Shown: positions 24,507-33,792, numbered from the stretch's first letter. The stretch is 64,000 bases of DNA from Candidatus Firestonebacteria bacterium RIFOXYD2_FULL_39_29 (GCA_001778375.1 MFGV01000091.1:1-64000), one strand, 5' to 3'. Numbers and translations: made by a program. Notes: generated by a model not told the origin, from the sequence alone.

Positions 24507-26558
24507 TTACTTTACCCAAACACACTCCATCTGAATAAAATCCGTATAGATCCCTTTCTTAACAAAGAATACCGCTCTTTTCTTTTTATTCTTTGCTATT
24601 TCTTCCATTATTTTAATAAAGCCGTCAACATCTTCCACTTTTTGTCCGTCTACGGATTGAATTATACTTCCATTATTAAGACGGGCTAAAGCCGCCCAGC
24701 CTCCCGGTAATACTGTCTCCACAAATACACCTTTATCACCGTAATCCACTTTATTTTCCGTATAATCAAAGAAAGAAATATCCCTTACCGTAAATTCGAA
24801 ATTTCTGTCTTCGTATTTTTTCATCTCGTCTTTTGGCGTCGGACTTCTTTCAAATTTCACCGCTAACTTCATTTCTTTATAATCTTTAAATTCCCCGGAA
24901 GCTCTCAGACCGGCCATTTCATATGTTTGCCCAACTTTCTTCTTCTTTATCATATTCGTAAATACTTCTGTTTCTTCCGGTCTGTTAACAGCAATATTAT
25001 CCCCGTCCAAAGAAGTAATGATATCCCCCGGCAAAAGACCTGCTTTTTCTGCAGCAGTATTCCTGTACACATTGGTAATGATAACACCCGTTTTATCTTT
25101 TAGTTTCAAATGCTCCGACAGACCTGTAGTCAGCACCTGAAAACTTGCGCCCAGATAACTCTTTTTTGCCTCTTCCGAGGTTTTGTTTATATCCTTAAAA
25201 CCTACCTTGACTATGCTCATCCATCTTTCTGCTTCCCTGTTAAAAACAACTATTACAGGCACGGGTTCTGTGCTTCCTTTAATTATCTCTTCTGTTATTG
25301 CCTTAAGAGTTTTTACGTCTTTAACTTCCTTTCCGTTTATGTTCACAATAATATCATTGGGTTTAATTTCCGGTTTTGCTTCCTCGCACTGGCCGCCGAT
25401 TTTTACCGTAAAAATCACAACTCCGTCACGTGTGGTTCTTTTTCTTTGCCGCATCATTCTTTCCGTCAGATTGGAACCGGTAAAGCCCCACTCCTTAAAC
25501 TCTTCTTCTCCCGGATCGGCAATTTCTCTTTCTTTTGTTTTAAGTGTTTTAATCAGTTCCTTCCCGCTGCGTTTTAACTTTAAGGTAACCTCTTTTCCTA
25601 TAGGAGTACCCGCTACAAGTCTGAAGAAAAAAGGAAGATCTTCCTCAAAGTTGGCGGTAATATCAATGCCGTCATAACTTAGAAGGATATCACCCGGTTC
25701 AATACCTGCCGCCTCAGCAGGAGAGGCCTTAAAAACATCAATAACAAGAGTACCTTTATTTTCACCGGAATTTTTCAAGAGAGGCTCGCAGGTCAGACCT
25801 GTCCAGCTGCGGTCCACTTTACCTTTTTTTATGATTTCCCGCACTACTGGTTCTACGACATCACTCGGTATCGCGGCATCCAGAGAACCCCCGAGCCCAA
25901 GTTCATTAATACCGATTATCTCACCCTTCATATTTACCAGAGGCCCTCCGCTGTTACCCGGAAGAATCTGCGCATCATGCCCAAGCCACAAAACCATGGC
26001 GCCGACATTTTCCCATCCGATATTCATACCGTAAGGCAGGGATAATTTCGTATTGCTGATAATACCGGCAGTTATAGTTCGAGAAAGGGCAAGCGGGCTG
26101 CCCATTGCAAGTATTGGATCTCCCACGTTAACGTTGGCTGAACTCCCGAAGGAGGCAAATCTCACCGGGATATTTTTATCTTTTCTTTCACCAAGACGGA
26201 GTTTAACTACGGCAATATCGGTAAGAGCATCCTGTCCTATTACATCCGCTTCAATTTCTTCATTTGTTGAGATCGTACAAAATATTTTTTTTACCGTCCT
26301 GTCTATCACATGATAATTTGTCACAGCATAACCGTCGGCGGAGATAAGAACCCCGCTGCCGTAGGCCTCACTCCTCTTCTCCCTGCCGTCTCTATAATCG
26401 GTATAAACGACATGAAACCTGACAAGAGCCGGAAAAACTTTTTCAATTGCTTTCTCAGCTTCAATCCTGGAATTTAAAGGAATCGAAGGAATATTCTCTT
26501 TTCCCGAAAGTAAACCCGCAAAGAGCAGAGTTAAGAGCAGAATCTTAGCTTTATTCAT
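24507..26558 (-). CDS. HtrA/DegP-like serine protease with four PDZ domains
   Basis: A periplasmic protease of 683 residues. I chose the second ATG (26558) because GGAGG lies 5 nt before it, while the first ATG abuts GGAGG. Counting from the upstream Met (residues are two lower from the chosen start), the catalytic triad is His85 (TNYHVI), Asp116 (LTDIAVV) and Ser205 (LPGNSGGPL). Four PDZ-like modules follow (about 262-350, 385-470, 480-570 and 610-685); standard DegP has two. A signal peptide is present (LLLTLLFAGLLSG). TATAAT-like boxes occur at 26618-26608. It probably forms a unit with the dead HtrA-like gene downstream. Confidence 0.9.
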   Translation of the reverse strand: MNKAKILLLTLLFAGLLSGKENIPSIPLNSRIEAEKAIEKVFPALVRFHVVYTDYRDGREKRSEAYGSGVLISADGYAVTNYHVIDRTVKKIFCTISTNEEIEADVIGQDALTDIAVVKLRLGERKDKNIPVRFASFGSSANVNVGDPILAMGSPLALSRTITAGIISNTKLSLPYGMNIGWENVGAMVLWLGHDAQILPGNSGGPLVNMKGEIIGINELGLGGSLDAAIPSDVVEPVVREIIKKGKVDRSWTGLTCEPLLKNSGENKGTLVIDVFKASPAEAAGIEPGDILLSYDGIDITANFEEDLPFFFRLVAGTPIGKEVTLKLKRSGKELIKTLKTKEREIADPGEEEFKEWGFTGSNLTERMMRQRKRTTRDGVVIFTVKIGGQCEEAKPEIKPNDIIVNINGKEVKDVKTLKAITEEIIKGSTEPVPVIVVFNREAERWMSIVKVGFKDINKTSEEAKKSYLGASFQVLTTGLSEHLKLKDKTGVIITNVYRNTAAEKAGLLPGDIITSLDGDNIAVNRPEETEVFTNMIKKKKVGQTYEMAGLRASGEFKDYKEMKLAVKFERSPTPKDEMKKYEDRNFEFTVRDISFFDYTENKVDYGDKGVFVETVLPGGWAALARLNNGSIIQSVDGQKVEDVDGFIKIMEEIAKNKKKRAVFFVKKGIYTDFIQMECVWVK

Positions 26559-26625
26559 ATACATCCTCCATTTAGATACCTCAATTTATTGATTTATTCA
26601 AATAACTATTATATTATATTCCGCT

Positions 26626-27723
26626 TTAAAATGTCTTCTCTTTTAACCAGTTTAATTCCGAAATGATAGAAGCATTAATATCAAGCTTTTTACCGGGAAG
26701 AACCCAGTAAGTGTACGTCTCGAGTTCAAGATGTTTGTAACCGTCTAAAATAATCTTTTTGAAGAATTCTTTCCCGAGATTTGTAACAGTTGAACCTATA
26801 CTTTTCCCATCCCAGGTAACAGGGACATGAAAATGAACTGTCAATTCTCCCGGTTTAAAATCAAGAAGTGCATTGGAAAGATCGGCATATCTCGATATTT
26901 TCCCGTTACTTTTTATTCTTACCTGATGCAGATATTCCTTATCTGTGAAAGGAGTTAAAAGTGCACGTGCTTTTTCAATTGTTTGCAGTCTGGCTCTTAA
27001 ACCGGCGGATATTTGAATTTTAACAACTTCAATACCGGCGCCCGTAAGCGTATCATACCATTTTAGAGGATCTTCAAACTCAACTCCTGCATGGCAGCAG
27101 TCAAGGCAAACGCCTATATACTTTTTAAATTTACCGCTTTTTTTTATCATTTTTTTAAAATATTTCACTGTAGAAGCGAGCGAATCAAGAAAGCAGTCCG
27201 GTTCCGGCTCAAGTGAAAGGATAATTCTCTTTCCCGTGTTCTTTTCAACAGCAGAAAGATATTCCGCTGTTTTTATTATATTTTTACTGCCCTTTTTCTT
27301 TACTTTCTTTCCGTAATGCAGAGGGACAGTTGATATTGTTCCGATTTCCCCGGCAGGCATTACCTTCACAAGTATATCGATAAGATCTTTTGTATAATCC
27401 ACTCTTTCCTGCGAAGACCAATCAGGCAGGTAGACTTTTTCCTTTATTACTCCTCCGTGAAAGGAACCAAACGGGAATCCGTTTATAGTTACGACATAAA
27501 GAGAGTTTTTCTTCAGGAAATCCGTAAAAACATCAATTTCTTTTATCAGTTCTTTTGCAGCTGCTGCCGATATTCTCAATCCGACTGCAAATTCATCATT
27601 CGGGCAGAACTCCTTTTTTATTGCAAGAACATTCTCTTTTATTGTTTTAAAGTTATCCGTCCAATGTTCGCCTTTATGGATATTAAGGCAGTACATAAGA
27701 TGGTTGTTATTTTTTATTCTCAT
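26626..27723 (-). CDS. eboE: EboE-like TIM-barrel protein of the ebo cluster
   Basis: The 365-residue protein has the xylose-isomerase-like TIM-barrel pattern with MYCLNIHKGEHWTDNF near the start, the typical opening of EboE (metabolite traffic protein), then NGFPFGSFHG, LSLEPEPDCFLDS and GVCLDCCHAGVEFEDP (metal-binding-like Glu, Asp, His). The biochemical reaction is unknown; in cyanobacteria the ebo genes are needed to move a scytonemin precursor to the periplasm. The start overlaps the eboD 3' end by 17 bp. It is the last gene of the operon. Confidence 0.88.
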   Translation of the reverse strand: MRIKNNNHLMYCLNIHKGEHWTDNFKTIKENVLAIKKEFCPNDEFAVGLRISAAAAKELIKEIDVFTDFLKKNSLYVVTINGFPFGSFHGGVIKEKVYLPDWSSQERVDYTKDLIDILVKVMPAGEIGTISTVPLHYGKKVKKKGSKNIIKTAEYLSAVEKNTGKRIILSLEPEPDCFLDSLASTVKYFKKMIKKSGKFKKYIGVCLDCCHAGVEFEDPLKWYDTLTGAGIEVVKIQISAGLRARLQTIEKARALLTPFTDKEYLHQVRIKSNGKISRYADLSNALLDFKPGELTVHFHVPVTWDGKSIGSTVTNLGKEFFKKIILDGYKHLELETYTYWVLPGKKLDINASIISELNWLKEKTF

Positions 27724-28855
27724 TTTTCATTTCCCTGACTGCTTTTTCTATTTCGTCATGCGGCAAACTTTTTATAACGCATTTTTTTCCGAGACGATCC
27801 GGCATAACCAGATGAAGTTCCCCTCCGATATGCTGTCTAAATTCCTCTAATCCCCGGTAAATACTCAAAATACCATTTCGATCTCTCCTCTCCATCACCG
27901 GATGCCACAAATTAAACCCGCAATTTTTCAATCCATTATATACTCTTGTAAATTCCTTTGCAGATATAAGCTTTAAGTTCTTCGCAATTATCATATCCAG
28001 CACAACACCGAGCGCAACTGCCTCACCATGCCTCAATTCATATTTTGTCAGTACTTCAATAAAATGCCCGCTCCAGTGGCCAAAATCAAGAGGACGCGAC
28101 GACCCGGTCTCAAAAGGGTCCTGTCCTGTTGAAATATGTTCTGCATGAAGCCTTGCTGAGGTAAATATCATCTTTTTTATTGCTTTGCGGTCGCCCTTTA
28201 AGAACCTTTCACTATTATTTACAAGAAAATTTAAAAATTTTCTATCTTTTATTATGGCTACCTTAAAAGCTTCGGCTGCTCCGCTTAATATATCACGTGT
28301 TCCGAGAGTTTGAAGAAAATTAAAATCATTTATAACGGCAAACGGCGGAGTAAAAGTGCCAAAATAATTTTTTGTTCCGTAATAATTAATTCCATTTTTG
28401 ACTCCGACTCCGGAATCACATTGAGAAAGAACTGTTGTAGGAATACGGATCTGCCTTAACCCTCTATGGGTTATAGAAGCAAAATAACCCACCGTATCAA
28501 GTACGGCCCCGCCTCCTATTATAACTACAAACGAATGCCTGTCCAAAGAATTATCCCTCAGCAAACGCGCGACACGTCCCTGTAATTTTTTGTCATTTTT
28601 ACACCACTCCCCCCCTTTTATTTTTACCCGGGGGATTACATATTCACCTCTTTCGGGGTTATTCTTAAACCACAGCCTTAATTTTTTCTCAACTTCAGGA
28701 TATTCCAAGGAAACAGCCGAATCTATAAATACCATAATCCTGGAATTTTTATCTTTAAATATTTCTTTTAATATCCTGCCTCCGGAAGAAAACATATCAC
28801 CGGTAAAATATATATTGTAATCAAATTCCACTTTTATTTTCTGTCTTATCTTCAA
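27707..28855 (-). CDS. eboD: EboD-like sugar-phosphate cyclase / 3-dehydroquinate synthase homologue
   Basis: The 382-residue NAD+- and metal-dependent cyclase of the 3-dehydroquinate synthase superfamily shows the nucleotide loop GGGAVLDTVGYFASITHRG, IPTTVLSQCDSGVGVKNGIN, the metal region SGAAEAFKVAIIKD, and HxxxxGH-like DFGHWSGHFIEVLTKYELRHGEAVALG. It is encoded in the middle of an ebo cluster, so EboD is a better call than AroB, which lies in shikimate operons. The product is unknown. It overlaps the preceding phosphodiesterase-like gene by 4 bp. Confidence 0.88.
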   Translation of the reverse strand: MKIRQKIKVEFDYNIYFTGDMFSSGGRILKEIFKDKNSRIMVFIDSAVSLEYPEVEKKLRLWFKNNPERGEYVIPRVKIKGGEWCKNDKKLQGRVARLLRDNSLDRHSFVVIIGGGAVLDTVGYFASITHRGLRQIRIPTTVLSQCDSGVGVKNGINYYGTKNYFGTFTPPFAVINDFNFLQTLGTRDILSGAAEAFKVAIIKDRKFLNFLVNNSERFLKGDRKAIKKMIFTSARLHAEHISTGQDPFETGSSRPLDFGHWSGHFIEVLTKYELRHGEAVALGVVLDMIIAKNLKLISAKEFTRVYNGLKNCGFNLWHPVMERRDRNGILSIYRGLEEFRQHIGGELHLVMPDRLGKKCVIKSLPHDEIEKAVREMKNENKK

Positions 28856-30147
28856 TTTCCGCCCCGACTTTCAAGAATATTTTTTATACTCCTAGAGAGC
28901 TCTAAAATGCTCTCCGGATTACCCAAATAAATATCTGACGCATAAAACACCGGTTCATCTTCATCCACCCGGCCATGTGTCCCCTTAATAAGACCGGGGT
29001 CCTGCCTGATTTTAAACGGGTTCCGGCCCTTAAGCAGTTCACACGGATCATATCCGGGTTTATTATGGATATCTACATGTGATGCATACTCTGGCGCCTC
29101 TTTTTTGTCATCCCACCAGCGATAGTCAAACCAGCAGCCCCTTTTAGCTATTAGAACAATCTCCCCGCTCCGTTTATTCTCTATGCCGCTATTTCCGGAC
29201 TTACCGTCAATTACCTGATCAACACCTTCCATCTTTTCAAATAAAGCTCTGACTTGACTCAACTTGTCAGGATCAAAAACGTAAACATGAGCAATCTGAT
29301 GATCCGCAGCGGCAAAAGCCGGGCTTATATAATAATTTGGATACATCATTCCCCTGACATTTCTCGTTTTCAAAAGCCCCTCTGCTCTTAATAGCTTATT
29401 GGGAAATATAACATGTGAAGCAGGAGTAATTGAATAATCACCAAATACTAATACCTTATAACCCTGCTCTTTCGCAACAGTAAATAAAACTTCAAGGTAT
29501 TCCATAACTATGTTAAGTGCGACCAATGCTTCTTTTGAATCAGGACCAAATCTCTGCAAATCATAATCAAGATGGGGAATATATGTAAATAAAAACCCCG
29601 GCTTTTCATTTAACATTACATTTTTTACGGCTTTTATGATCCAGTCACCGGATTTTCTTGAAGCAAAAGGGCCCCAGTAGCTGTGAAGCGGGAAATCAGA
29701 TCCAATCTCTTTTTTTAACCGCTCATTAAGAGACACCGGATTTGACATACAATCAAGTATCATTCCGCCATGATGCTTATGCACCGGCGCAGGAGAGAAG
29801 AAGATATCACTGTCCATACCGAGTGATTGCTGAATAAACATTTGAGCGACTTTACCGCCGCGCGAACGGAAATTGTCCCATATTCTGCTGCCATCAATAA
29901 GCCTGCTGCTTTGTTCCCAAAACATCGGCTTCAATAATTTGTTTTCAAAATATCCGTTTCCCACTATTCCGTGCACAGAGGGAAGAACCGCTGTCCGTAA
30001 AGTTGCCTGAACCGTACAGGTTAACGCAGGGAAAAGTCCCTTTAAAGGTTTTATCTCCATTAAACCCAATTTTTCCTGTTTTAGATTCTTCACAAGAAAA
30101 TTATAGCCCAGCGCCGCTATTTGTATTAATATTATTTTTTCATTCAT
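28852..30147 (-). CDS. eboF: EboF-like alkaline-phosphatase-superfamily phosphodiesterase
   Basis: A type I phosphodiesterase/nucleotide pyrophosphatase-like protein. I place the start at ATG 30147 (431 aa, MNEKIILIQIAALGYNFL), 7 nt after the eboC stop; an upstream ATG at 30240 would overlap eboC by 86 bp and add a sequence unlike the family. The metal/active-site region is FPALTCTVQATLRTAVLPSV (Thr nucleophile), with PHLDYDLQRFGPDS and GDYSITPASHVIFPN as further metal-site motifs, and HVDIHNKPGYDPCELL near the end. The family hydrolyses phosphodiesters; the ebo substrate is unknown. Confidence 0.82.
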   Translation of the reverse strand: MNEKIILIQIAALGYNFLVKNLKQEKLGLMEIKPLKGLFPALTCTVQATLRTAVLPSVHGIVGNGYFENKLLKPMFWEQSSRLIDGSRIWDNFRSRGGKVAQMFIQQSLGMDSDIFFSPAPVHKHHGGMILDCMSNPVSLNERLKKEIGSDFPLHSYWGPFASRKSGDWIIKAVKNVMLNEKPGFLFTYIPHLDYDLQRFGPDSKEALVALNIVMEYLEVLFTVAKEQGYKVLVFGDYSITPASHVIFPNKLLRAEGLLKTRNVRGMMYPNYYISPAFAAADHQIAHVYVFDPDKLSQVRALFEKMEGVDQVIDGKSGNSGIENKRSGEIVLIAKRGCWFDYRWWDDKKEAPEYASHVDIHNKPGYDPCELLKGRNPFKIRQDPGLIKGTHGRVDEDEPVFYASDIYLGNPESILELSRSIKNILESRGGN

Positions 30148-30154
30148 TTTTTCT

Positions 30155-30880
30155 CTAACTTCCATAGAATACTTTTGCCGCTCTTCCTGAAAGATATAGG
30201 AACAAGCACATAAAAACAATAATAACTGCGGGATTTTCAAAGCCTGAAAAAATGATAAATGCCAGCTGTAAGATTATAAGACCCCTCACAAGGTTACCAA
30301 TCAGTGAAGCGCGATTTCCTTTAACTTCATTGAAAGCAAATGCTGTCAGCCCGGCAACATAAATAGTTTCAATCAATGCCGCAATAGAAACATTAGTATT
30401 AATCGAAAGAGACACCAGACTGGCTCCGAGAATTATATTAGCGCCGCGGCAAAGTCCCATAACTGCAAAACCGGCAACCGGAATTTTTCTTGCAAAGGTA
30501 TTATAAACAACAATAAGAAGCACAAGTATGATTGCGGCCATAAAGAAATCGGGACCAATCAGGATGCTTATAATAAGAGCAATAACTATCAAACATATTG
30601 CCGCTAATAACGCAGTGACCGGGTTTATTCTCCCTGAAGGAATCGGGCGAAAAGGGCGCTCTTTTTTATCTTTTTCTCTGTCAAAATAATCATTTAAAAT
30701 AAGGCCGGACACATAGAAAATTACCGAACAAACAGCTGCGGGGATTAAATACAGTATTTTCGCATTACTCATCCCGGCAAGCAAAGCTCCCGCTATAACA
30801 TCCCCGGGAACAGTAAACAAGTTTGGAGGTCTGACAATTTCCATCCATGCACGAAAAGCAGGATTTATTTTAAATTTCAT
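30155..30880 (-). CDS. eboC: EboC-like UbiA-type membrane prenyltransferase
   Basis: A 241-residue integral membrane protein of the UbiA superfamily with about seven hydrophobic segments. The first Asp-rich motif is intact (NDYFDREKD, 63-71), followed by RPFRPIPSGRI, and MGLCRGANIILGAS (141-154) is the motif I expect in EboC. The second Asp-rich motif, normally D-x-x-G-D, reads NEVKGNR (184-190), so a prenyl-diphosphate magnesium ligand may be missing. It starts immediately after the eboB stop. It probably prenylates or condenses a lipid-linked ebo intermediate (inference). Confidence 0.87.
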   Translation of the reverse strand: MKFKINPAFRAWMEIVRPPNLFTVPGDVIAGALLAGMSNAKILYLIPAAVCSVIFYVSGLILNDYFDREKDKKERPFRPIPSGRINPVTALLAAICLIVIALIISILIGPDFFMAAIILVLLIVVYNTFARKIPVAGFAVMGLCRGANIILGASLVSLSINTNVSIAALIETIYVAGLTAFAFNEVKGNRASLIGNLVRGLIILQLAFIIFSGFENPAVIIVFMCLFLYLSGRAAKVFYGS

Positions 30881-31723
30881 TTACGGCTGCCTTTGATATT
30901 CGGAAACAGGAACAGGCTTAATATTATAGTCAGGTTTCCACTTCGAGGATTGATCGTAAAATTCATCAGCATTATCATGAAGAAGCATTTTTATTACTTT
31001 TTCATCGTGACCGTGTTCTTTCAGGTACTCAGTTGTTTTTGCAAGGGCTAAGGGATCAGAAACACCCCAGTCTGCGCTTCCGTTTACTACAAGCCTCTTC
31101 GCTCCATAAGTTTTAACTATTTCCGAAACCCGTTCAGGATTAAGCTTGGAATACGGATAGACTGTAAGTCCCAGAAAACAATCTGTCATCTGCGTAATCG
31201 GCATCGTTTCTTCCGTGTTATGATCTATTTCTATATGTTTTTGTGTTACACCTTCCGCTTTAATTATATCAACAATAACCTTTGCGCCTTTTGCTTTATT
31301 CATATGCGGCAAATGAACTATTACCTGCATTTTCTTTTTTTCCGCAAGAAGAAGCTGCTTTTTAAACGCATAAATCTCATTCTCGGTTATATTATTCAGT
31401 CCTATCTCTCCGACCGCGATACACCTCGGATGGTCAAGGTACTCCTCAATACCAAGAAGCACTTCATCTACAAGTTTTTTATTTTCCGCTTCTTTCGGAT
31501 TGTAGGCAATGCAGGCGTAGTGATCTATGCCGAAGCGGGCAGCTCTTATTGTTTCAAATTCCAATATTAAACGAAAGTAATCAAAGAATGTACCGGCATA
31601 CCTGCGGTCGCTTCCAAGCCAAAAAGAAGGCTCAACAACAACCCGGATCCCCGCTTTGTACATTGCCTGGTAATCATCCGTTGTCCTTGAATACATATGT
31701 ATATGAGGTTCGATTATGAACAT
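30881..31723 (-). CDS. eboB: EboB-like TatD-family metal-dependent hydrolase
   Basis: The 280-residue TIM-barrel amidohydrolase-superfamily protein shows MFIIEPHIHMYSRTTDDYQ (metal His pair), VGEIGLNN (about 118-125, metal Glu), VIVHLPHMNKAKG and the Asp loop VVNGSADWGVSDPL. It matches EboB, the first gene here of a five-gene ebo operon (eboB-C-F-D-E); I see no eboA. SD AAGGAAGG before ATG 31723 and its own promoter upstream. Confidence 0.88.
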   Translation of the reverse strand: MFIIEPHIHMYSRTTDDYQAMYKAGIRVVVEPSFWLGSDRRYAGTFFDYFRLILEFETIRAARFGIDHYACIAYNPKEAENKKLVDEVLLGIEEYLDHPRCIAVGEIGLNNITENEIYAFKKQLLLAEKKKMQVIVHLPHMNKAKGAKVIVDIIKAEGVTQKHIEIDHNTEETMPITQMTDCFLGLTVYPYSKLNPERVSEIVKTYGAKRLVVNGSADWGVSDPLALAKTTEYLKEHGHDEKVIKMLLHDNADEFYDQSSKWKPDYNIKPVPVSEYQRQP

Positions 31724-31758
31724 ATATCCGGCCTTCCTTTTTTCATAACACCATAATG

Positions 31759-31787
31759 ATTATAGGATTTATAAATACTAAAAACAA
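31759..31787 (-). promoter_or_regulatory. promoter of the ebo operon
   Basis: TTGTTT (31787-31782), a 17-nt spacer, TATAAT (31764-31759). A leader of about 28 nt carries AAGGAAGG before the eboB ATG. Confidence 0.7.
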
Positions 31788-31842
31788 GAAATATTTACTT
31801 CCTATCAGGAAGGACAACAGGGCTGTCCTATGGGATGTAATG

Positions 31843-33552
31843 TCAGTGCTTTATTATTTTCTTTCCTACTCTTTCTATTTTTTCACTGACTCCTTCAAAA
31901 CTAGGGTCAATATCCAAAGTCAGGGAGAAGTTTTTATAGGCTTCTTCGTAGTTCTCATTAATCTCCTGGATCAAACCAAGATTATATCTGGCATCGGGAT
32001 AATAAGGATTTAAAGCAACTTCTTTTTTAAACTCTTCTTCCGCTTCTTTATACTGTAACAATCTGTAATTTAACTCTCCCAGATAAAAATGCGACCGGAG
32101 ATCAATGGTATTTCCGGCAAGATCACTGTAAACAACCGAAGATCTGGCCAATTGTAAAGCATAATTGACTCTTTTCTTTCCCGCAGAATCAATAGCCATT
32201 CCAAGTTTTAAATTGGATATAAAAAGGAACATTTGTAAGGGTGCCGAAACAAGAAAAAGGGTCAAACAGAGGGAAAAGATTACAGCCCTTATTTTGTTAG
32301 TACCGAAACCTGTTTCAGATACTCCATAACCTGAAGCAAGAAGACCCAAAAAAGTAAAAAATAATACAGCAGACGGCGCTATCTTTAACGGAAAATTAAA
32401 GAACATATGAACTAAGAACGCAATAAGAGAGCAAAGCAACCCTATATATATGACTTTTTTATCATTCTCCTCTTTTGAGAGATTCCTGATTGCCCCAAAA
32501 ATAACACTTCCTATAAAAAGTAAAAGCAGCAAGAGACCCAAAACTCCCAGCTCCGAACCTATCTGCAAGTAATCATTATGGGCATCCTTTGTAATAATAT
32601 GCGGATATCCTGTAAATTCTTTTGTCTTCAAAAGTTTTGCTTCATACTCCGTAAAGCGAACTCTATAAGTACCGGCTCCAAAACCATTGACCGGTCTATC
32701 TTTAATCATAGAAACAGCGCTTTTCCACATAATCCAGCGGCCGCGCTCGGAAAATGTTTCAAACTGCCCGAGTTTTGCCAGCTTCCCGATAGCTTCATCC
32801 GGTTTAAAGGAAAAAACAAGAGCTGAAGCTATTGATATCAGAACTATTGCCGAAATTATAATCAGTTTTCTATACTTTGGTATGTAGATAACAAAAAGGA
32901 TACCAAATACCAGAGCTCCTAAAGCCAGGCCTATCCAGGCATTCAAAGTCTGAGAAAAGAAGAGAGCGACTACAAGGAGAATAGTATTTATAGCATAAAT
33001 AATCTTATATATCAGGTTCTCAACAACAAAAAACAACGCCATTGATACAGGAATTAAAAGGATAAGATAACCGCCCAGGAAATTTGCATTTCCCAGAGTA
33101 GAAGATATTCGTCCGGTAAAATTTGAGACCCTGAAAACAAAGTCCAGATGAAAATACTGAAATATTCCTATTACAGAAACGAAAAGCCCTGAGAGTAACG
33201 CAATATTCAAAAGTCCAAAATATACATTTTTATTTCCGTTGGAAATATGTACCACCGCGGCAAACAACCCGGCATAAAAAGTAAATTCAAGAGCCCATCT
33301 GAAGGAGATCACAGGATTAACAGAGTAGAAGGCCGAACCAAAAGCATAAAGAGCAAATATCAAAAGCATCGCAGAAACTTTGGCATTTATTTGTATTTTT
33401 TGAGATAAATATTTAAAGGCCATGATCAGAAATACAATGCTCAACAAGCTAAACACAACTATATTTTTGGGAGCCGAAAAAGCCTCCTTACAATAGCGCA
33501 AATATAAAAGCGGAGATAAAAACAACACAGTGGATATAAGAAGTAAAAGCAT
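31843..33552 (-). CDS. O-antigen ligase/polymerase-like membrane protein with C-terminal TPRs
   Basis: The 569-residue protein has about twelve hydrophobic segments and the Wzy_C/O-antigen-ligase periplasmic loop (GRWIMWKSAVSMIKDRPVNG, GAGTYR, AHNDYLQIGSELGVLGLLL, about 265-345). A soluble tail of about 130 residues carries TPR repeats (YYPDARYNLGLIQEINENYE). Such enzymes join or polymerise surface glycans at the periplasmic side. The ATG has no SD, but a -35/-10 pair ends 5 nt before it, suggesting a leaderless mRNA. It is divergent from yvcK across a family A repeat. Confidence 0.85.
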   Translation of the reverse strand: MLLLLISTVLFLSPLLYLRYCKEAFSAPKNIVVFSLLSIVFLIMAFKYLSQKIQINAKVSAMLLIFALYAFGSAFYSVNPVISFRWALEFTFYAGLFAAVVHISNGNKNVYFGLLNIALLSGLFVSVIGIFQYFHLDFVFRVSNFTGRISSTLGNANFLGGYLILLIPVSMALFFVVENLIYKIIYAINTILLVVALFFSQTLNAWIGLALGALVFGILFVIYIPKYRKLIIISAIVLISIASALVFSFKPDEAIGKLAKLGQFETFSERGRWIMWKSAVSMIKDRPVNGFGAGTYRVRFTEYEAKLLKTKEFTGYPHIITKDAHNDYLQIGSELGVLGLLLLLLFIGSVIFGAIRNLSKEENDKKVIYIGLLCSLIAFLVHMFFNFPLKIAPSAVLFFTFLGLLASGYGVSETGFGTNKIRAVIFSLCLTLFLVSAPLQMFLFISNLKLGMAIDSAGKKRVNYALQLARSSVVYSDLAGNTIDLRSHFYLGELNYRLLQYKEAEEEFKKEVALNPYYPDARYNLGLIQEINENYEEAYKNFSLTLDIDPSFEGVSEKIERVGKKIIKH

Positions 33553-33557
33553 ACAAT

Positions 33558-33586
33558 ATAATACTAGATATATTGTAGTTTGTAAA
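33558..33586 (-). promoter_or_regulatory. promoter of the O-antigen ligase-like gene (leaderless geometry)
   Basis: TTTACA (33586-33581), a 17-nt spacer, TATTAT (33563-33558). Five nt separate it from the ATG. The -35 box lies inside the family A repeat arm, so the element may provide the promoter. Confidence 0.65.
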
Positions 33587-33727
33587 GTTTTTAAAGTTCG
33601 TAAGGTTTGTAAGGTTATTTTTACGAGTTATTAATATATTAAATTTTCCAAGCATACAAACAATATTTTAAATATATGATTATCAAGATTTTTAACCTTA
33701 CAAACTTTACAAACCTTATGAACTTTT
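33570..33727. repeat. degenerate-arm repeat, family A, between divergent genes
   Basis: The left arm (about 33574-33617: TTTGTAAAGTTTTTAAAG, GTAAGGTTTGTAAGG) is complementary to the right arm (about 33689-33727: AACCTTACAAACTTTACAAA, CCTTATGAAC). The A/T-rich centre has no reading frame. It shares words with 9306-9440 and 12357-12506. Confidence 0.78.
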
Positions 33728-33754
33728 TCGCATTGACACGCGACGGCATTCTGC

Positions 33755-33784
33755 TTGAATTCGCAGTCGTTTAAATGCTACAAT
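33755..33784 (+). promoter_or_regulatory. promoter of yvcK (leaderless geometry)
   Basis: TTGAAT (33755-33760), an 18-nt spacer, TACAAT (33779-33784). Eight nt separate it from ATG 33793, and no SD is present. Confidence 0.55.
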
Positions 33785-33792
33785 TTAGTCAT

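Noticed and set aside
28852-28855. ebo cyclase called as shikimate AroB
   Set aside because: Although it belongs to the 3-dehydroquinate synthase superfamily, it overlaps ebo genes on both sides and is far from aroF, so EboD is the better reading.
30148-30240. N-terminal extension of the EboF-like protein
   Set aside because: It would overlap eboC by 86 bp, and the extra residues are an out-of-frame reading of the eboC C-terminal codons.
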